In this document: positions 8,057-16,642 of the stretch, in pieces
How the letters are laid out: each line of letters opens with the position of its first letter
How positions within the stretch are numbered: the first letter of the stretch is position 1
DNA from: NORP309 sp964352735
Lineage (GTDB): Bacteria; Pseudomonadota; Gammaproteobacteria; Xanthomonadales; Marinicellaceae
Direction: 5' to 3'
Length of the DNA stretch: 64,000 nt
NCBI GenBank assembly: GCA_964352735.1
Contig: CAYGTC010000016.1
Span: 12,639-76,638 of the forward strand
Program-made: the position numbers and the translations under genes
Notes under the pieces: model-generated
Told to the model about the DNA's origin: nothing
Databases searched by the model: none
What the model saw: only the letters and a program-made list of their open reading frames with translations

Positions 8057-9271
8057 ATGAATTTTGTTATTGTTGTAAAACCTACGCATATTTGTAATAT
8101 TGCTTGCAGTTATTGTTACAATGAAGATGTTAGAAAACCCATTATGGATGAGGATACATTAAGAAAACTCATTGAAGAAGCTGTAGATTACGTTAGTAAA
8201 CTCCCATCATCATTTAATACCATCGATATGATTTGGCATGGAGGAGAGCCAATGGTTGTCGGCTTGAAGTATTATGAAAAAGTGATGGAAATTCAAAAAG
8301 AATTCACAACTGAAAACCTTAAGTTTAAAAACTCAATTCAAACCAATGGAACCTTAATAAAGGAGAAGTGGATAAACTTTTTCAAAAAACACGAATTTTC
8401 AATCAGTATCTCTATTGATGGGCCTAAACATCTCAATGATGTATATAGGGTTGACTTTAAAGGGCGTGGCACATTTGATAGGGTTTTTAAATCAATGCAA
8501 CTTCTCAAAGAACATAATGTTGGCTTTGGTTCCTGTCTTGTTATCAGTAAAGCAAATATAAATCACGCTGATGAAATTTACGAATTTATGTCAAAAAATA
8601 AAATTCACTTCAATGTTGTTCCAATGAATAAGTCGGGTTCTGCGTCCGATCAGTATGATGAATTAGGACTTGATGCTGATGAATATGCAGATGTCTGGAT
8701 TAAAATGTATGATAAGTGGTTTGGCTCTTCAAATGAAGATTATATATACATTATGGACTTTGCTTTAAAAACAAAAGCCATTCTTCATGGTAAACCTGCC
8801 GATTGTGTGGGACTGGCCTATTGCGCTACTTCAAATATTTCTGTAGATCCAGAGGGAGATGTCTATGCCTGTGCATCATTATCGGGTTTAGAGGATACGA
8901 AATGGGGCAATATCAACGACAATAAAATAGCTGAGATAATGCACAGTAAAGTTGCCCAAGATTATAGAAACAGAGAAGTGGACCCGGAATGTTCAACATG
9001 TAAATGGCAACACGTTTGTCATGGTGGTTGTTTGGCTAGATCTTATAAGTTTTCTGGTGATATTCATACGCGTGATTACTATTGCCCCAGTCTGTATAAG
9101 ATTTATGAACATATTGAAAAGTCTCTTGAGGCAAGAGGTCTAAGGGCTGGAGATAGAGACCCAAATCATTTAGACAAGGATCAATTTGCAACAATCGAAG
9201 ATTTTGATAGTTACTCAATTAAAGAAAAACCATCAACAATTAAGCAACTCAAAATAAAAGTAATGAGTTGA
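8057..9271 (+). CDS. Radical SAM/SPASM peptide maturase (DarE/DynB-like)
   Basis: The protein is 404 aa. The [4Fe-4S] AdoMet motif is C13-x3-C17-x2-C20 (CNIACSYC), and an HGGEP block follows. The C-terminal third is a SPASM domain with the expected cysteines, including CSTCKWQHVCHGGC and a final YYCPSL. Such enzymes generate carbon-centred radicals to cross-link residues in ribosomal peptides. AGGAG lies seven bases before the ATG. The next gene encodes a 67-aa precursor whose C-terminus resembles dynobactin, and the following genes encode a tripartite exporter. I therefore infer that this enzyme forms Trp-Asn and perhaps Tyr-Tyr links in that peptide. Chemistry beyond the family assignment is inference. 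Confidence 0.88.
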   Translation: MNFVIVVKPTHICNIACSYCYNEDVRKPIMDEDTLRKLIEEAVDYVSKLPSSFNTIDMIWHGGEPMVVGLKYYEKVMEIQKEFTTENLKFKNSIQTNGTLIKEKWINFFKKHEFSISISIDGPKHLNDVYRVDFKGRGTFDRVFKSMQLLKEHNVGFGSCLVISKANINHADEIYEFMSKNKIHFNVVPMNKSGSASDQYDELGLDADEYADVWIKMYDKWFGSSNEDYIYIMDFALKTKAILHGKPADCVGLAYCATSNISVDPEGDVYACASLSGLEDTKWGNINDNKIAEIMHSKVAQDYRNREVDPECSTCKWQHVCHGGCLARSYKFSGDIHTRDYYCPSLYKIYEHIEKSLEARGLRAGDRDPNHLDKDQFATIEDFDSYSIKEKPSTIKQLKIKVMS

Positions 9272-9329
9272 TTTCGATCTTAGAAGAACAAATGATAATA
9301 CTCAGTTAGTGTTTATCAGTTGTATAGTG

Positions 9330-9351
9330 CCAGAGTTGACTCTGGGTTTTT
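9330..9351 (+). terminator. Rho-independent-type hairpin between maturase and precursor genes
   Basis: CCAGAG (9330-9335), loop TTGA, CTCTGG (9340-9345), then G and TTTTT (9347-9351). It is a compact terminator or attenuator lying 20 bases before the precursor ATG. It may terminate the maturase transcript partially, or attenuate read-through. Its presence also argues against the longer upstream start for the precursor. Confidence 0.55.
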
Positions 9352-9370
9352 AATATTAATGGAGAAAATT

Positions 9371-9574
9371 ATGAAAAAAGTTGATTTTAAGTCAGGTTTG
9401 AATAACGACTCAAAAGTGTTTAATCAGGCCTTAATTGATTGTTTCGAAGGTGATGTAGCTAAAAAATTTCGTCCAGGTGATGAAATAAATGCAGATACAG
9501 TTTCACTCAATGGAACATCAAGTAATCCGTGGTCTGGAAATGCGTATTCTTACTCATTTAATTCGCAGCAATAA
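9371..9574 (+). CDS. Ribosomal peptide precursor with dynobactin-like core
   Basis: A 67-aa peptide. The ATG at 9371 has GGAG seven bases upstream; a frame from 9320 is rejected because it would span a terminator hairpin. The leader (about residues 1-50) is acidic and polar. The C-terminal stretch W54-S-G-N57-A-Y59-S-Y61-S-F63 is followed by only NSQQ. Dynobactin A, as I recall it, is WNSNVHSYRF with Trp1-Asn4 and His6-Tyr8 links. Here W1, N4, S7, Y8 and F10 match without gaps, while His6 is replaced by Tyr. Darobactin (WNWSKSF) likewise ends in Phe with a short follower. The mature product is inferred to be a cross-linked decapeptide binding BamA. The aromatic pattern is seen directly; the activity is inference. 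Confidence 0.8.
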   Translation: MKKVDFKSGLNNDSKVFNQALIDCFEGDVAKKFRPGDEINADTVSLNGTSSNPWSGNAYSYSFNSQQ

Positions 9575-9599
9575 ATTTTTTGCTTGATAATGACCTAAG

Positions 9600-9630
9600 A
9601 AATTGCGAGAGAAAACTTCTTTCGCAATTT
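9600..9630 (+). promoter_or_regulatory. Long intercistronic hairpin after the precursor gene
   Basis: A 14-pair stem (9600-9613 with 9617-9630, one G-U pair) closes on a three-base loop AAC. It sits between the precursor stop and the exporter gene's ribosome site. There is no U-tract after it, so it is more likely an mRNA-stabilising or processing hairpin that keeps precursor mRNA abundant than a terminator. Confidence 0.65.
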
Positions 9631-9645
9631 GACTCGGAGTAAGTT

Positions 9646-12069
9646 TTGAAAAGTATTTGGATTTTAATAATTTCTTTTATTGTCTTGTTTGTTGGGTATC
9701 TTCCATCAATAACATTACTTTCACTGGCAATAGGAGAAAGCTCTTTTGATCGTTGGATTGATGGTTATGAGAAAATATTCAGGGTTGAAACTACAATTTC
9801 TCCACCTGGAGCACCATCAATTTTAACTGCTGCTGCGCCCGAACCGATTATCAATGAATTGCGTTCTAACTCAGTTGATTTGATAGATGTTGTAACCTCT
9901 TTTAGACAACAAAATGGAACAGTGCAACTTTCATTAAACTCAAAAATAAAGTTTGAAGCAGAAATTCTTCAAATAGATCAATTTTTTGGGGAAATATTTA
10001 AGGGTAACTCTAATACAATTGATTCTAACCTCAAAGCAAATCAAGTGATAATCAGCCATAAACTTGCCAGTGATTTATTTGGCTCATCAAATCCGGTAGG
10101 TAAAGAAATTATTATTAATGGATTGGCAGAACCAAAGATTATTAAAGCTATTGTTGAGGGTTTTCCTCTGGGAACACACTTTCAGTTTGACTTGCTTGAA
10201 CCGCTGCCGAGTAATTTTACACCACAAAAATCTGATAATTTAGGTAAGTGGTTTCAGTTGGGAACTTATACTTATATAAAGTTAAAAGAATTAAGTGAAA
10301 AAAAGATAAATAATATAGTCAAAAGATTGGATAAATCTGTTAATGAACAACTTGGCAAATATGGAAATGACCCAAAGAGAAAATCACCAGCTGAAATAAT
10401 AGACTTAAATATAAGTAAAATTACAGGTATACACTTTAGAGATAACATCGAAGGGAGTTTGAAAGCCTCTCAAAACAAGGAATTAATTTATATTTTGATA
10501 GTCATGTCTTTTGTGATTTTCATAATAGTATCTATCAGCTCCTTTGGTATTTTAAATACCCATTTTTTAAATCAAAATACTGAGTTTGCCATTAAAAAAT
10601 TAGAAGGTGCATCTACTTTGCAAATTTGCAAGCCAACTGTTATTAAAACAACACTTTTAGTGGTTTTTGCATTTCTTTTATCTTTATTAACTTATCAATT
10701 TTTAAGTAACTATATACAAAGCTTTTTAACGAATGATTTTGTTGTAGCCAATTTTAAGAACCAGCAGTTTTCTATAATTATTGTATCAATGTTTTTTGTT
10801 TCATTATTGATTTCTCTGTTGGGTATTTTTTTCCATGTCAATAAAACAGATATTTTAAGCAGTCTTAAAGGTTATTCGCCATTTTTAAATTCAAAAAGTA
10901 TTTTTGCAACGACAATGATTATTGTTATGGTTTCTTTTGTGACTATTGCTGCAATAGGTACTGTAGGTGTCAATCAACAGTTTAATAAGCTACTTAGTGA
11001 TTCAAACAATATTGAAACAAATGGAGTTTATGCAATTGTAGAGGCAAATAATCGAGGTGCAATCAAACAAGAACAGATAAAAAGTGTTGCTGAAAGTTAT
11101 AAGGGCTTAGGGATTGTTGATAAAGTGGTTTTATCAAATTACACACCGGGAATAGGGGCTCCTCCACAAACAAATATTGAAAAATTTGATGGATCAATGT
11201 CTAGCACAGTATCAATAATTAGAGGGTCGGATAATTTAACACAATTACTAGGAATTAAATTTTTAGAAGGAAAGCCATTTAATGAAAATCAAATTTCTGA
11301 AAAATATAATTCACAAACCAATGGAGCTGCATCTGGTTCAATCGTCCTTTCGAAATCTGTAATAAATGACCTTGGCTTTAAAATGGATTTTTCAACAATA
11401 GGTAAATTTATTAAGATTTCTTTGGATAACCAAGTGCTAAATTTTAGAATTCATGCCATCATTGAAGAGACAAATATGATTAGGCCAAACTCGGAATCAA
11501 AACCTTTGGCAATAATCTGGGATGAAAATATTAGTGATAATTTGCTCGTTAAATTGAGAGCAGATGGAAACGAAAAGGATATTTCAAAATTATCTGAAAT
11601 ATATAATGATCACATAAATCACGCTTTAAAAAATGCAATGAGTGTTGATGCTATGTGGAAAGGACATTTAAAATCAGAGTTGATAACAAGTAAAATATTA
11701 CTTTATGCCTGTTTGTTATTCTTATTGATTTCTTTAGTTTCCTTGAGTTCATATGTCGCACAAAAACTTGCCTATTCAAAAAGAGAAACCATTATTAAGA
11801 CGTTAGAAGGTTCGTCTTCATCCAGAAGAATATATGAAATCAGCATAAAATTGATGATTTTTATTGGGATTTCCATGCTCGTGGCTGTACTTATATCAAT
11901 AACAATGTTCAAAAAGTGGTCGAGTGATTTCCCATCACAATATCAATTAAGCTTTATTGATGTGATTTTCCCAATTGTAATCATTATTGTTACGATTATC
12001 TTAATTTTAACTATTCAGACATACAATGTTTCAAAGAATTTAAATATAACAAATTTAAAAGAAACATAA
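9646..12069 (+). CDS. MacB/FtsX-type ABC permease with two FtsX modules (DarB-like)
   Basis: The protein is 807 aa. The start is TTG at 9646, supported by GGAG with a six-base spacer. Hydrophobic segments are found near residues 4-28, 280-303, 330-350, 372-395, 420-440, 685-710, 735-755 and 770-795. They flank two large periplasmic regions (about 30-275 and 445-680). This is the duplicated MacB_PCD-FtsX architecture of eight membrane helices in one chain. The ATPase is encoded separately two genes downstream and the adaptor one gene downstream, as in the darobactin darBCD set. Role: the inner-membrane motor part that moves the mature peptide through a TolC-like channel. No TolC homologue is in the window. 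Confidence 0.85.
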   Translation: MKSIWILIISFIVLFVGYLPSITLLSLAIGESSFDRWIDGYEKIFRVETTISPPGAPSILTAAAPEPIINELRSNSVDLIDVVTSFRQQNGTVQLSLNSKIKFEAEILQIDQFFGEIFKGNSNTIDSNLKANQVIISHKLASDLFGSSNPVGKEIIINGLAEPKIIKAIVEGFPLGTHFQFDLLEPLPSNFTPQKSDNLGKWFQLGTYTYIKLKELSEKKINNIVKRLDKSVNEQLGKYGNDPKRKSPAEIIDLNISKITGIHFRDNIEGSLKASQNKELIYILIVMSFVIFIIVSISSFGILNTHFLNQNTEFAIKKLEGASTLQICKPTVIKTTLLVVFAFLLSLLTYQFLSNYIQSFLTNDFVVANFKNQQFSIIIVSMFFVSLLISLLGIFFHVNKTDILSSLKGYSPFLNSKSIFATTMIIVMVSFVTIAAIGTVGVNQQFNKLLSDSNNIETNGVYAIVEANNRGAIKQEQIKSVAESYKGLGIVDKVVLSNYTPGIGAPPQTNIEKFDGSMSSTVSIIRGSDNLTQLLGIKFLEGKPFNENQISEKYNSQTNGAASGSIVLSKSVINDLGFKMDFSTIGKFIKISLDNQVLNFRIHAIIEETNMIRPNSESKPLAIIWDENISDNLLVKLRADGNEKDISKLSEIYNDHINHALKNAMSVDAMWKGHLKSELITSKILLYACLLFLLISLVSLSSYVAQKLAYSKRETIIKTLEGSSSSRRIYEISIKLMIFIGISMLVAVLISITMFKKWSSDFPSQYQLSFIDVIFPIVIIIVTIILILTIQTYNVSKNLNITNLKET

Positions 12070-12084
12070 TTTATGAGTAAGTAA

Positions 12085-13329
12085 ATGGATCAAGAAATTA
12101 AACAAAAACCCAATATACTGAAGTATATTGCCTTATCAATTTTTCTATTTGTTGTCATGTATTTGATTTATGACTTATTTTCAAACAAATCACGACTAAG
12201 AAGTATTGAAAGAAATAATTTAAGGTTTACAACGGCCATTTTTGGACAATACTACGACATGAGCGTTTCATTAGGAAAAGTGATTTCGAATGAAATTAAT
12301 TTTATTGATTCAGCAGCAATTGCAAGGGTTGATGATGTCTTTTATAAAGTTGGAGATACAATTGAAGCCAATCAAATCATTGTTAAATTATCAAATCCAA
12401 AAATAATTCTGGATGCTGCAGCAAAACAAGCAGAAATTGTTAATTTAATAAATAATCTCCTGACTACAGAAATCTCTCTTGAAACATCACTTCAAGACAG
12501 AAAGCTTGAATTAATCAATCGATATAGGACATTAAAGAAACTTGAAAATAAAGAGCAACGTTTTAGATCACTGATAAAGAAAGGCAGCATTTCAATTGAA
12601 GAATTAGAAGATGTATTAATCGATTTAGAGTCAGAAAAGAAAATTATAGCAACTAATGAAGGGTTATTAGGGGTTTTTGAGGCATTATCTTCAAAACAAT
12701 TAGGAGAGCTTCGTGAAACGGTAAAAATCCTAAGAGAAAAATTAGATTTGACCAGTTCAGTATTGAATGACTTGGATGTAAAGTCATTTGCGGAGGGGAT
12801 TATTACCGAACTTAATGTAGAAAAAGGCCAACAGGTATCACCTGGTACAAGAATTGCAAGAGTAGAGAACCCAAACTCTTTAGAGTTGGAGGTCTTTCTC
12901 GATCAATCTTATATACCGCAACTTAATAAAGGCTTTAAGGCATTGGTAGATATTAATAATAAGACATTAAATTTAAATGTTTCCCGTGTACTCTCAAAAG
13001 TTGAAAGCGATGGTACTGTTCCAGTATATCTTGAAATTACAAGTGAAAAATTACAAGAGTTCATTCCAGGGCAACAGGTAACAGTTAGATTTGAATTTTC
13101 ATCAAATGATGCAATATTTCTCAAATTTGATGACTATCTGTCATCATCAGGTGGTTACTATGTATTTGTTTTAGATTCTAGTGAAGACTTTGCGACAAAA
13201 AGAGAGATTGAAATTGGAAAAACAAATGGAAGGCAGGTTGAAATTTTGAAGGGTTTGGAAAAAGGTGAAAAGATAATTTCTTCATCCTATAAGGAATTTG
13301 AGGATGTTGAAAAAATATTGATCAATTAG
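12085..13329 (+). CDS. HlyD/MacA-type periplasmic adaptor (DarC-like)
   Basis: The protein is 414 aa with one N-terminal membrane segment (about residues 11-31). A lipoyl-like half-motif follows around residues 75-110 (VDDVFYKVGDTIEANQIIVKLSNP), then a long coiled coil of about 100 residues (115-225), the second lipoyl half (FAEGIITELNVEKGQQVSPG) and a beta-barrel and membrane-proximal domain. This is the membrane fusion protein of a tripartite efflux pump. The gene lies 15 bases after the permease and nine before the ATPase gene, so all are co-transcribed. It would bridge the FtsX permease and an outer-membrane channel. Confidence 0.87.
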   Translation: MDQEIKQKPNILKYIALSIFLFVVMYLIYDLFSNKSRLRSIERNNLRFTTAIFGQYYDMSVSLGKVISNEINFIDSAAIARVDDVFYKVGDTIEANQIIVKLSNPKIILDAAAKQAEIVNLINNLLTTEISLETSLQDRKLELINRYRTLKKLENKEQRFRSLIKKGSISIEELEDVLIDLESEKKIIATNEGLLGVFEALSSKQLGELRETVKILREKLDLTSSVLNDLDVKSFAEGIITELNVEKGQQVSPGTRIARVENPNSLELEVFLDQSYIPQLNKGFKALVDINNKTLNLNVSRVLSKVESDGTVPVYLEITSEKLQEFIPGQQVTVRFEFSSNDAIFLKFDDYLSSSGGYYVFVLDSSEDFATKREIEIGKTNGRQVEILKGLEKGEKIISSSYKEFEDVEKILIN

Positions 13330-13338
13330 GAGAAAGAG

Positions 13339-14031
13339 ATGATTGAACTTAAAAATATAAATAAGTACTTTACGACTAAAACTGTAAAAACAAAAGCATT
13401 AGATGATATTAATTTAAGCGTCACTAAAGGCGAGTTTCTTTCAATAGTTGGACCTTCAGGATGTGGAAAGTCAACTCTTCTGAATACCATTGGTCTGTTA
13501 GAAAAACCTTCAAGCGGTCATTATTTATTTGATGATGATGAACTTGCTTTTAATAACAGAAAGGCAATAAAAAAAATCAGATTAAGAAATTTTGGATTTA
13601 TATTCCAGAGTTTTTATTTGATAGAAGATATAAGTATCCTGGACAACATATTGATTGGCGTCAATTATCGAATCCGTGACCAAAAAATTAAAAATAAGCT
13701 GGCCTCAGATGTGATGGAGAGACTAGGCATAGCTCATCGAGCTAATCATTTACCTTTCCAATTGTCTGGTGGTCAACAACAAAGATGTGCCATTGCAAGA
13801 GCCTTAATATCATCACCAGAAATAATATTGGCCGATGAACCTACTGGAAATTTAGACAATGAGTCTGGGGACAATGTGATTGAAACTCTAAAAGAGTTGA
13901 ATAAACAGGGTAAAACGATAATATTGGTGACGCATTCTGACAAAATTGCAAAGCAGTCATCAAGGGTTATAAGAATGAATGCAGGAGCTATTCATCAAGA
14001 TTTAAATCAAAAAAATGAGGTGGTTGTATGA
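13339..14031 (+). CDS. ABC transporter ATPase (LolD/MacB type, DarD-like)
   Basis: The protein is 230 aa, a stand-alone nucleotide-binding domain. Walker A is GPSGCGKST (residues 38-46), the signature LSGGQQQR, Walker B IILADEP, D-loop GNLDN and H-loop VTHS are all intact. A strong ribosome site (AGGAGA) precedes the ATG. The family usually pairs with FtsX/MacB permeases, which matches the double-FtsX gene upstream. It powers export of the modified peptide. Its stop overlaps the next start by four bases (ATGA), indicating translational coupling to the cupin-like gene. Confidence 0.92.
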   Translation: MIELKNINKYFTTKTVKTKALDDINLSVTKGEFLSIVGPSGCGKSTLLNTIGLLEKPSSGHYLFDDDELAFNNRKAIKKIRLRNFGFIFQSFYLIEDISILDNILIGVNYRIRDQKIKNKLASDVMERLGIAHRANHLPFQLSGGQQQRCAIARALISSPEIILADEPTGNLDNESGDNVIETLKELNKQGKTIILVTHSDKIAKQSSRVIRMNAGAIHQDLNQKNEVVV

Positions 14032-15161
14032 ACTTCTATGATTATTTTAAACATATGGGAAATGAAATTACAGCCAAGTGGAAAGTACATGACTATAAAG
14101 AAGACACATTGCCAGATGTAGCAGAGGAGTACTTTACAAATAATGCAATACATGAAGATATAGATGTTTATGAATTGCTTCTTTATATGTCTAAGCCTAA
14201 TGATTTAGCACCCATCCAATCTTTTTATAATTTTAGTGACTTACCCATAAATGTATTCAAACACCAAAAATTTTTTATTGAAGTTTTATTTTGGTCAAAT
14301 GGAACCACTACCACTCACAATCATGCTTTCTCTGGATGCTTTTATGTGGTGCATGGTCAATCATTAAATATTGAGTATGATTTTAAAGAAAAAGATAAAG
14401 TAAACTCAAAATTTAGAATTGGTGATTTTTCTATTAATGTGGCTGAGCACCTTAAAAAAGGAGATTTTAGAAAAATTAAACAAGGGACAGGACTCATACA
14501 TACGGTTTTTCATTTAGATAAACCATCAGTGAGTTTGGTTGTTAGAACATATCAAAATCAAGATGCATTACCGCAGTTAGAGTATCGGTTTCCGTATATA
14601 GGTCTTGACCCAGATCAACAAGATGTTTGTGTTGTTAAAAAATTTCAGGCATTGAGTGTTCTAAGATCAATAAATGCTCCAGAATTTATGAGTCTTTTTG
14701 AGCAAGCAATTAATGAAAGTTCACCTGATGAATTATATTGGATTTATAGAGGTTTTGATTTTGCCAAACTTACTGATGATGAAGCAGAATTGATAAATTC
14801 AATAGTTGCTAATACAAAATACGGCAAAGAAATATTAGAGGTGGTCAGAAGAGAAAAAATTATAAGACATATGGTTAATTTACGTGCCCAAACTCAAGAT
14901 ACCAAGAGCAGGACAATTTTAGCATGCTTAATGAATTTACCTACAAGAGAGTCAATCATCAAATATTTAACAGATAATCAGCAAGGGACATTACATGATA
15001 ATATTTCAGAGTGGATTACGCTTCTTATGGAAAATTCCTTTATTGGTGAATTGGACCAAAGCGAGATTAATAATTTATCTCTTAGCATTATAAATGCTGA
15101 TTTTAGTAATGTTGATAAAAGCTTAATGGGTCAGCCTCTTTTAGAATCTTTTTTTAGATAA
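14028..15161 (+). CDS. Cupin-like protein of the peptide operon, function unknown
   Basis: The protein is 377 aa. Residues 80-175 read like a cupin barrel: TTTTHNHAFSGCFYVVHG gives an H97-x-H99 pair and H109, and GLIHTVFHLD gives H158 and H162, enough to bind a metal. The C-terminal 190 residues are helical and unlike anything I know. Coupling by ATGA to the ATPase and by TAATG to the next gene ties it to the peptide system. It could be a tailoring oxygenase, a peptidase-like processing factor or an immunity protein. I know no such gene in the darobactin operon. There is no signal peptide, so it is cytoplasmic. Confidence 0.6.
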   Translation: MNFYDYFKHMGNEITAKWKVHDYKEDTLPDVAEEYFTNNAIHEDIDVYELLLYMSKPNDLAPIQSFYNFSDLPINVFKHQKFFIEVLFWSNGTTTTHNHAFSGCFYVVHGQSLNIEYDFKEKDKVNSKFRIGDFSINVAEHLKKGDFRKIKQGTGLIHTVFHLDKPSVSLVVRTYQNQDALPQLEYRFPYIGLDPDQQDVCVVKKFQALSVLRSINAPEFMSLFEQAINESSPDELYWIYRGFDFAKLTDDEAELINSIVANTKYGKEILEVVRREKIIRHMVNLRAQTQDTKSRTILACLMNLPTRESIIKYLTDNQQGTLHDNISEWITLLMENSFIGELDQSEINNLSLSIINADFSNVDKSLMGQPLLESFFR

Positions 15162-16537
15162 TGATAAGTGTAAGCAATAAACCTTTATTAAATTTATTTT
15201 TTAATAAGGCCTGTGTTTTTACATTCATCTCAATCTTGGTTGATGCAATCATCGCAGGCTCTATGACATATGTCATCCTTGAGTTGGGTCAAGCTGCATC
15301 AAATATTGAAGATTTCCATGTATATATACCCTATTTTATTTCAATATTAATCCTATCATTAGTAAGTAATGTTTCTGTGAATTATTTTATTATATTGTGG
15401 GGTACAGTTTCTGTGAACAAATTTGGCAAACAAGCGTCAAGTATTCTTTACTTTAGGCCGGATATAGTTACTGACAAATCAGATGAACAAAAAAGAAGTG
15501 GGGAATTAAGTGGTCCGGCAATAGAAATAATTCAGGGTACAATAAATTTTATCAGTACATTCTTTAGAGTGGCATTGTTAGCCTTGGTTAATACTGTAAT
15601 ACTAAGTAGTTATTTATCAGGTTCACTTCTGGTAGTGTTTTTATCTTCGATAATTGTATCAATAATTATCATTTTAAAATTTGGTCCAAAACTCACTAAA
15701 CTTGGTGCAAACTTAGCTAAGACGAGGGGAGCTTTTGGAGGAGTAATGGGCAAAACTTGGTCAATATTGACACCAGGAGATCAGAAAATTTATAAAATAT
15801 GGCAAAGAAATTATTTTGTTAAGGTAAACAGATGGATGAGAGCTGCTGTCTTGAATAATTTCTTTACTTTGAAAGTCCAACTGTTAATACTGCTTATCTG
15901 CTACATTCCTTCTGTTTCATTATATTTATATTTGGGTTATAAAGCAGATACGGCTTTAAGAATAACCATGCTTGTTGGGCTGCCTAAATTGTTACAAATT
16001 ATTAATAATTCAGGACAAATTGTTTCAATGGCTGCTGCATTTGGCAGTGTAATAGGTCAATTGAAAATCATCAAAGGGTGTATTACTTCATCTGATAAAA
16101 AATCTTTAAGTGAAAGAGTAAACATTGATGACATTACCATAAATGGGGAAACAAAAAGACTGGATGTGGAAAGAATAATTGAGCTTTTATCAAAATCACA
16201 AAAACAAAGAATTACAATCAGAGGTAAGAATGGATCAGGAAAAACCTCGCTATTATTGATGCTAAAAGAGCATCTTAAAGATAGGGCTGCTATATATTTG
16301 TGGAATCAAGGAGAAATATTCAGTCAATTTAAAAATTATTCTAGCGGCGAAAGTAGGTATTTAGCGATCAAGAAATTCATTCATAATCGAGATGAAACCT
16401 TTTTATTGATAGATGAATGGGATACAAATTTAGATGCTGCTAATCGTGATAGGATTTCTGCGCTAATCAATGATTGTGCAGCTGAAAAGCATGTGGTTAT
16501 TGAAATAAGACATTCTGAAAAAAACAATTTTGCATAA
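15161..16537 (+). CDS. Fused membrane-ATPase ABC exporter of the peptide operon
   Basis: The protein is 458 aa, short for an ABC half-transporter. Residues 15-310 form a transmembrane domain with five or six helices. The nucleotide-binding part is compact (about residues 325-458): Walker A RGKNGSGKTS, a shortened helical region, an atypical signature SSGESR, Walker B FLLIDEWD, and a switch His in EIRHS. The style resembles SyrD/PvdE-like cyclic-peptide exporters, as does the ABC gene at 56179. It is the last gene of the operon; its start overlaps the preceding stop (TAATG). A second export step or self-protection is possible. The NBD looks intact but minimal. Confidence 0.75.
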   Translation: MISVSNKPLLNLFFNKACVFTFISILVDAIIAGSMTYVILELGQAASNIEDFHVYIPYFISILILSLVSNVSVNYFIILWGTVSVNKFGKQASSILYFRPDIVTDKSDEQKRSGELSGPAIEIIQGTINFISTFFRVALLALVNTVILSSYLSGSLLVVFLSSIIVSIIIILKFGPKLTKLGANLAKTRGAFGGVMGKTWSILTPGDQKIYKIWQRNYFVKVNRWMRAAVLNNFFTLKVQLLILLICYIPSVSLYLYLGYKADTALRITMLVGLPKLLQIINNSGQIVSMAAAFGSVIGQLKIIKGCITSSDKKSLSERVNIDDITINGETKRLDVERIIELLSKSQKQRITIRGKNGSGKTSLLLMLKEHLKDRAAIYLWNQGEIFSQFKNYSSGESRYLAIKKFIHNRDETFLLIDEWDTNLDAANRDRISALINDCAAEKHVVIEIRHSEKNNFA

Positions 16538-16642
16538 AAGACATAGAGCAATAAAAACACAAAGCCTTATGAAAACTTGTCAGATTCGGCAATGCTCAAT
16601 TAAATTACATGATACCATTGATTTCGTGTGAAAAAATCTAAT

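Noticed and set aside
9320..9370. Longer N-terminus for the peptide precursor
   Set aside because: The frame would span a terminator-like hairpin and lacks a ribosome site, whereas the ATG at 9371 has GGAG at a good distance.
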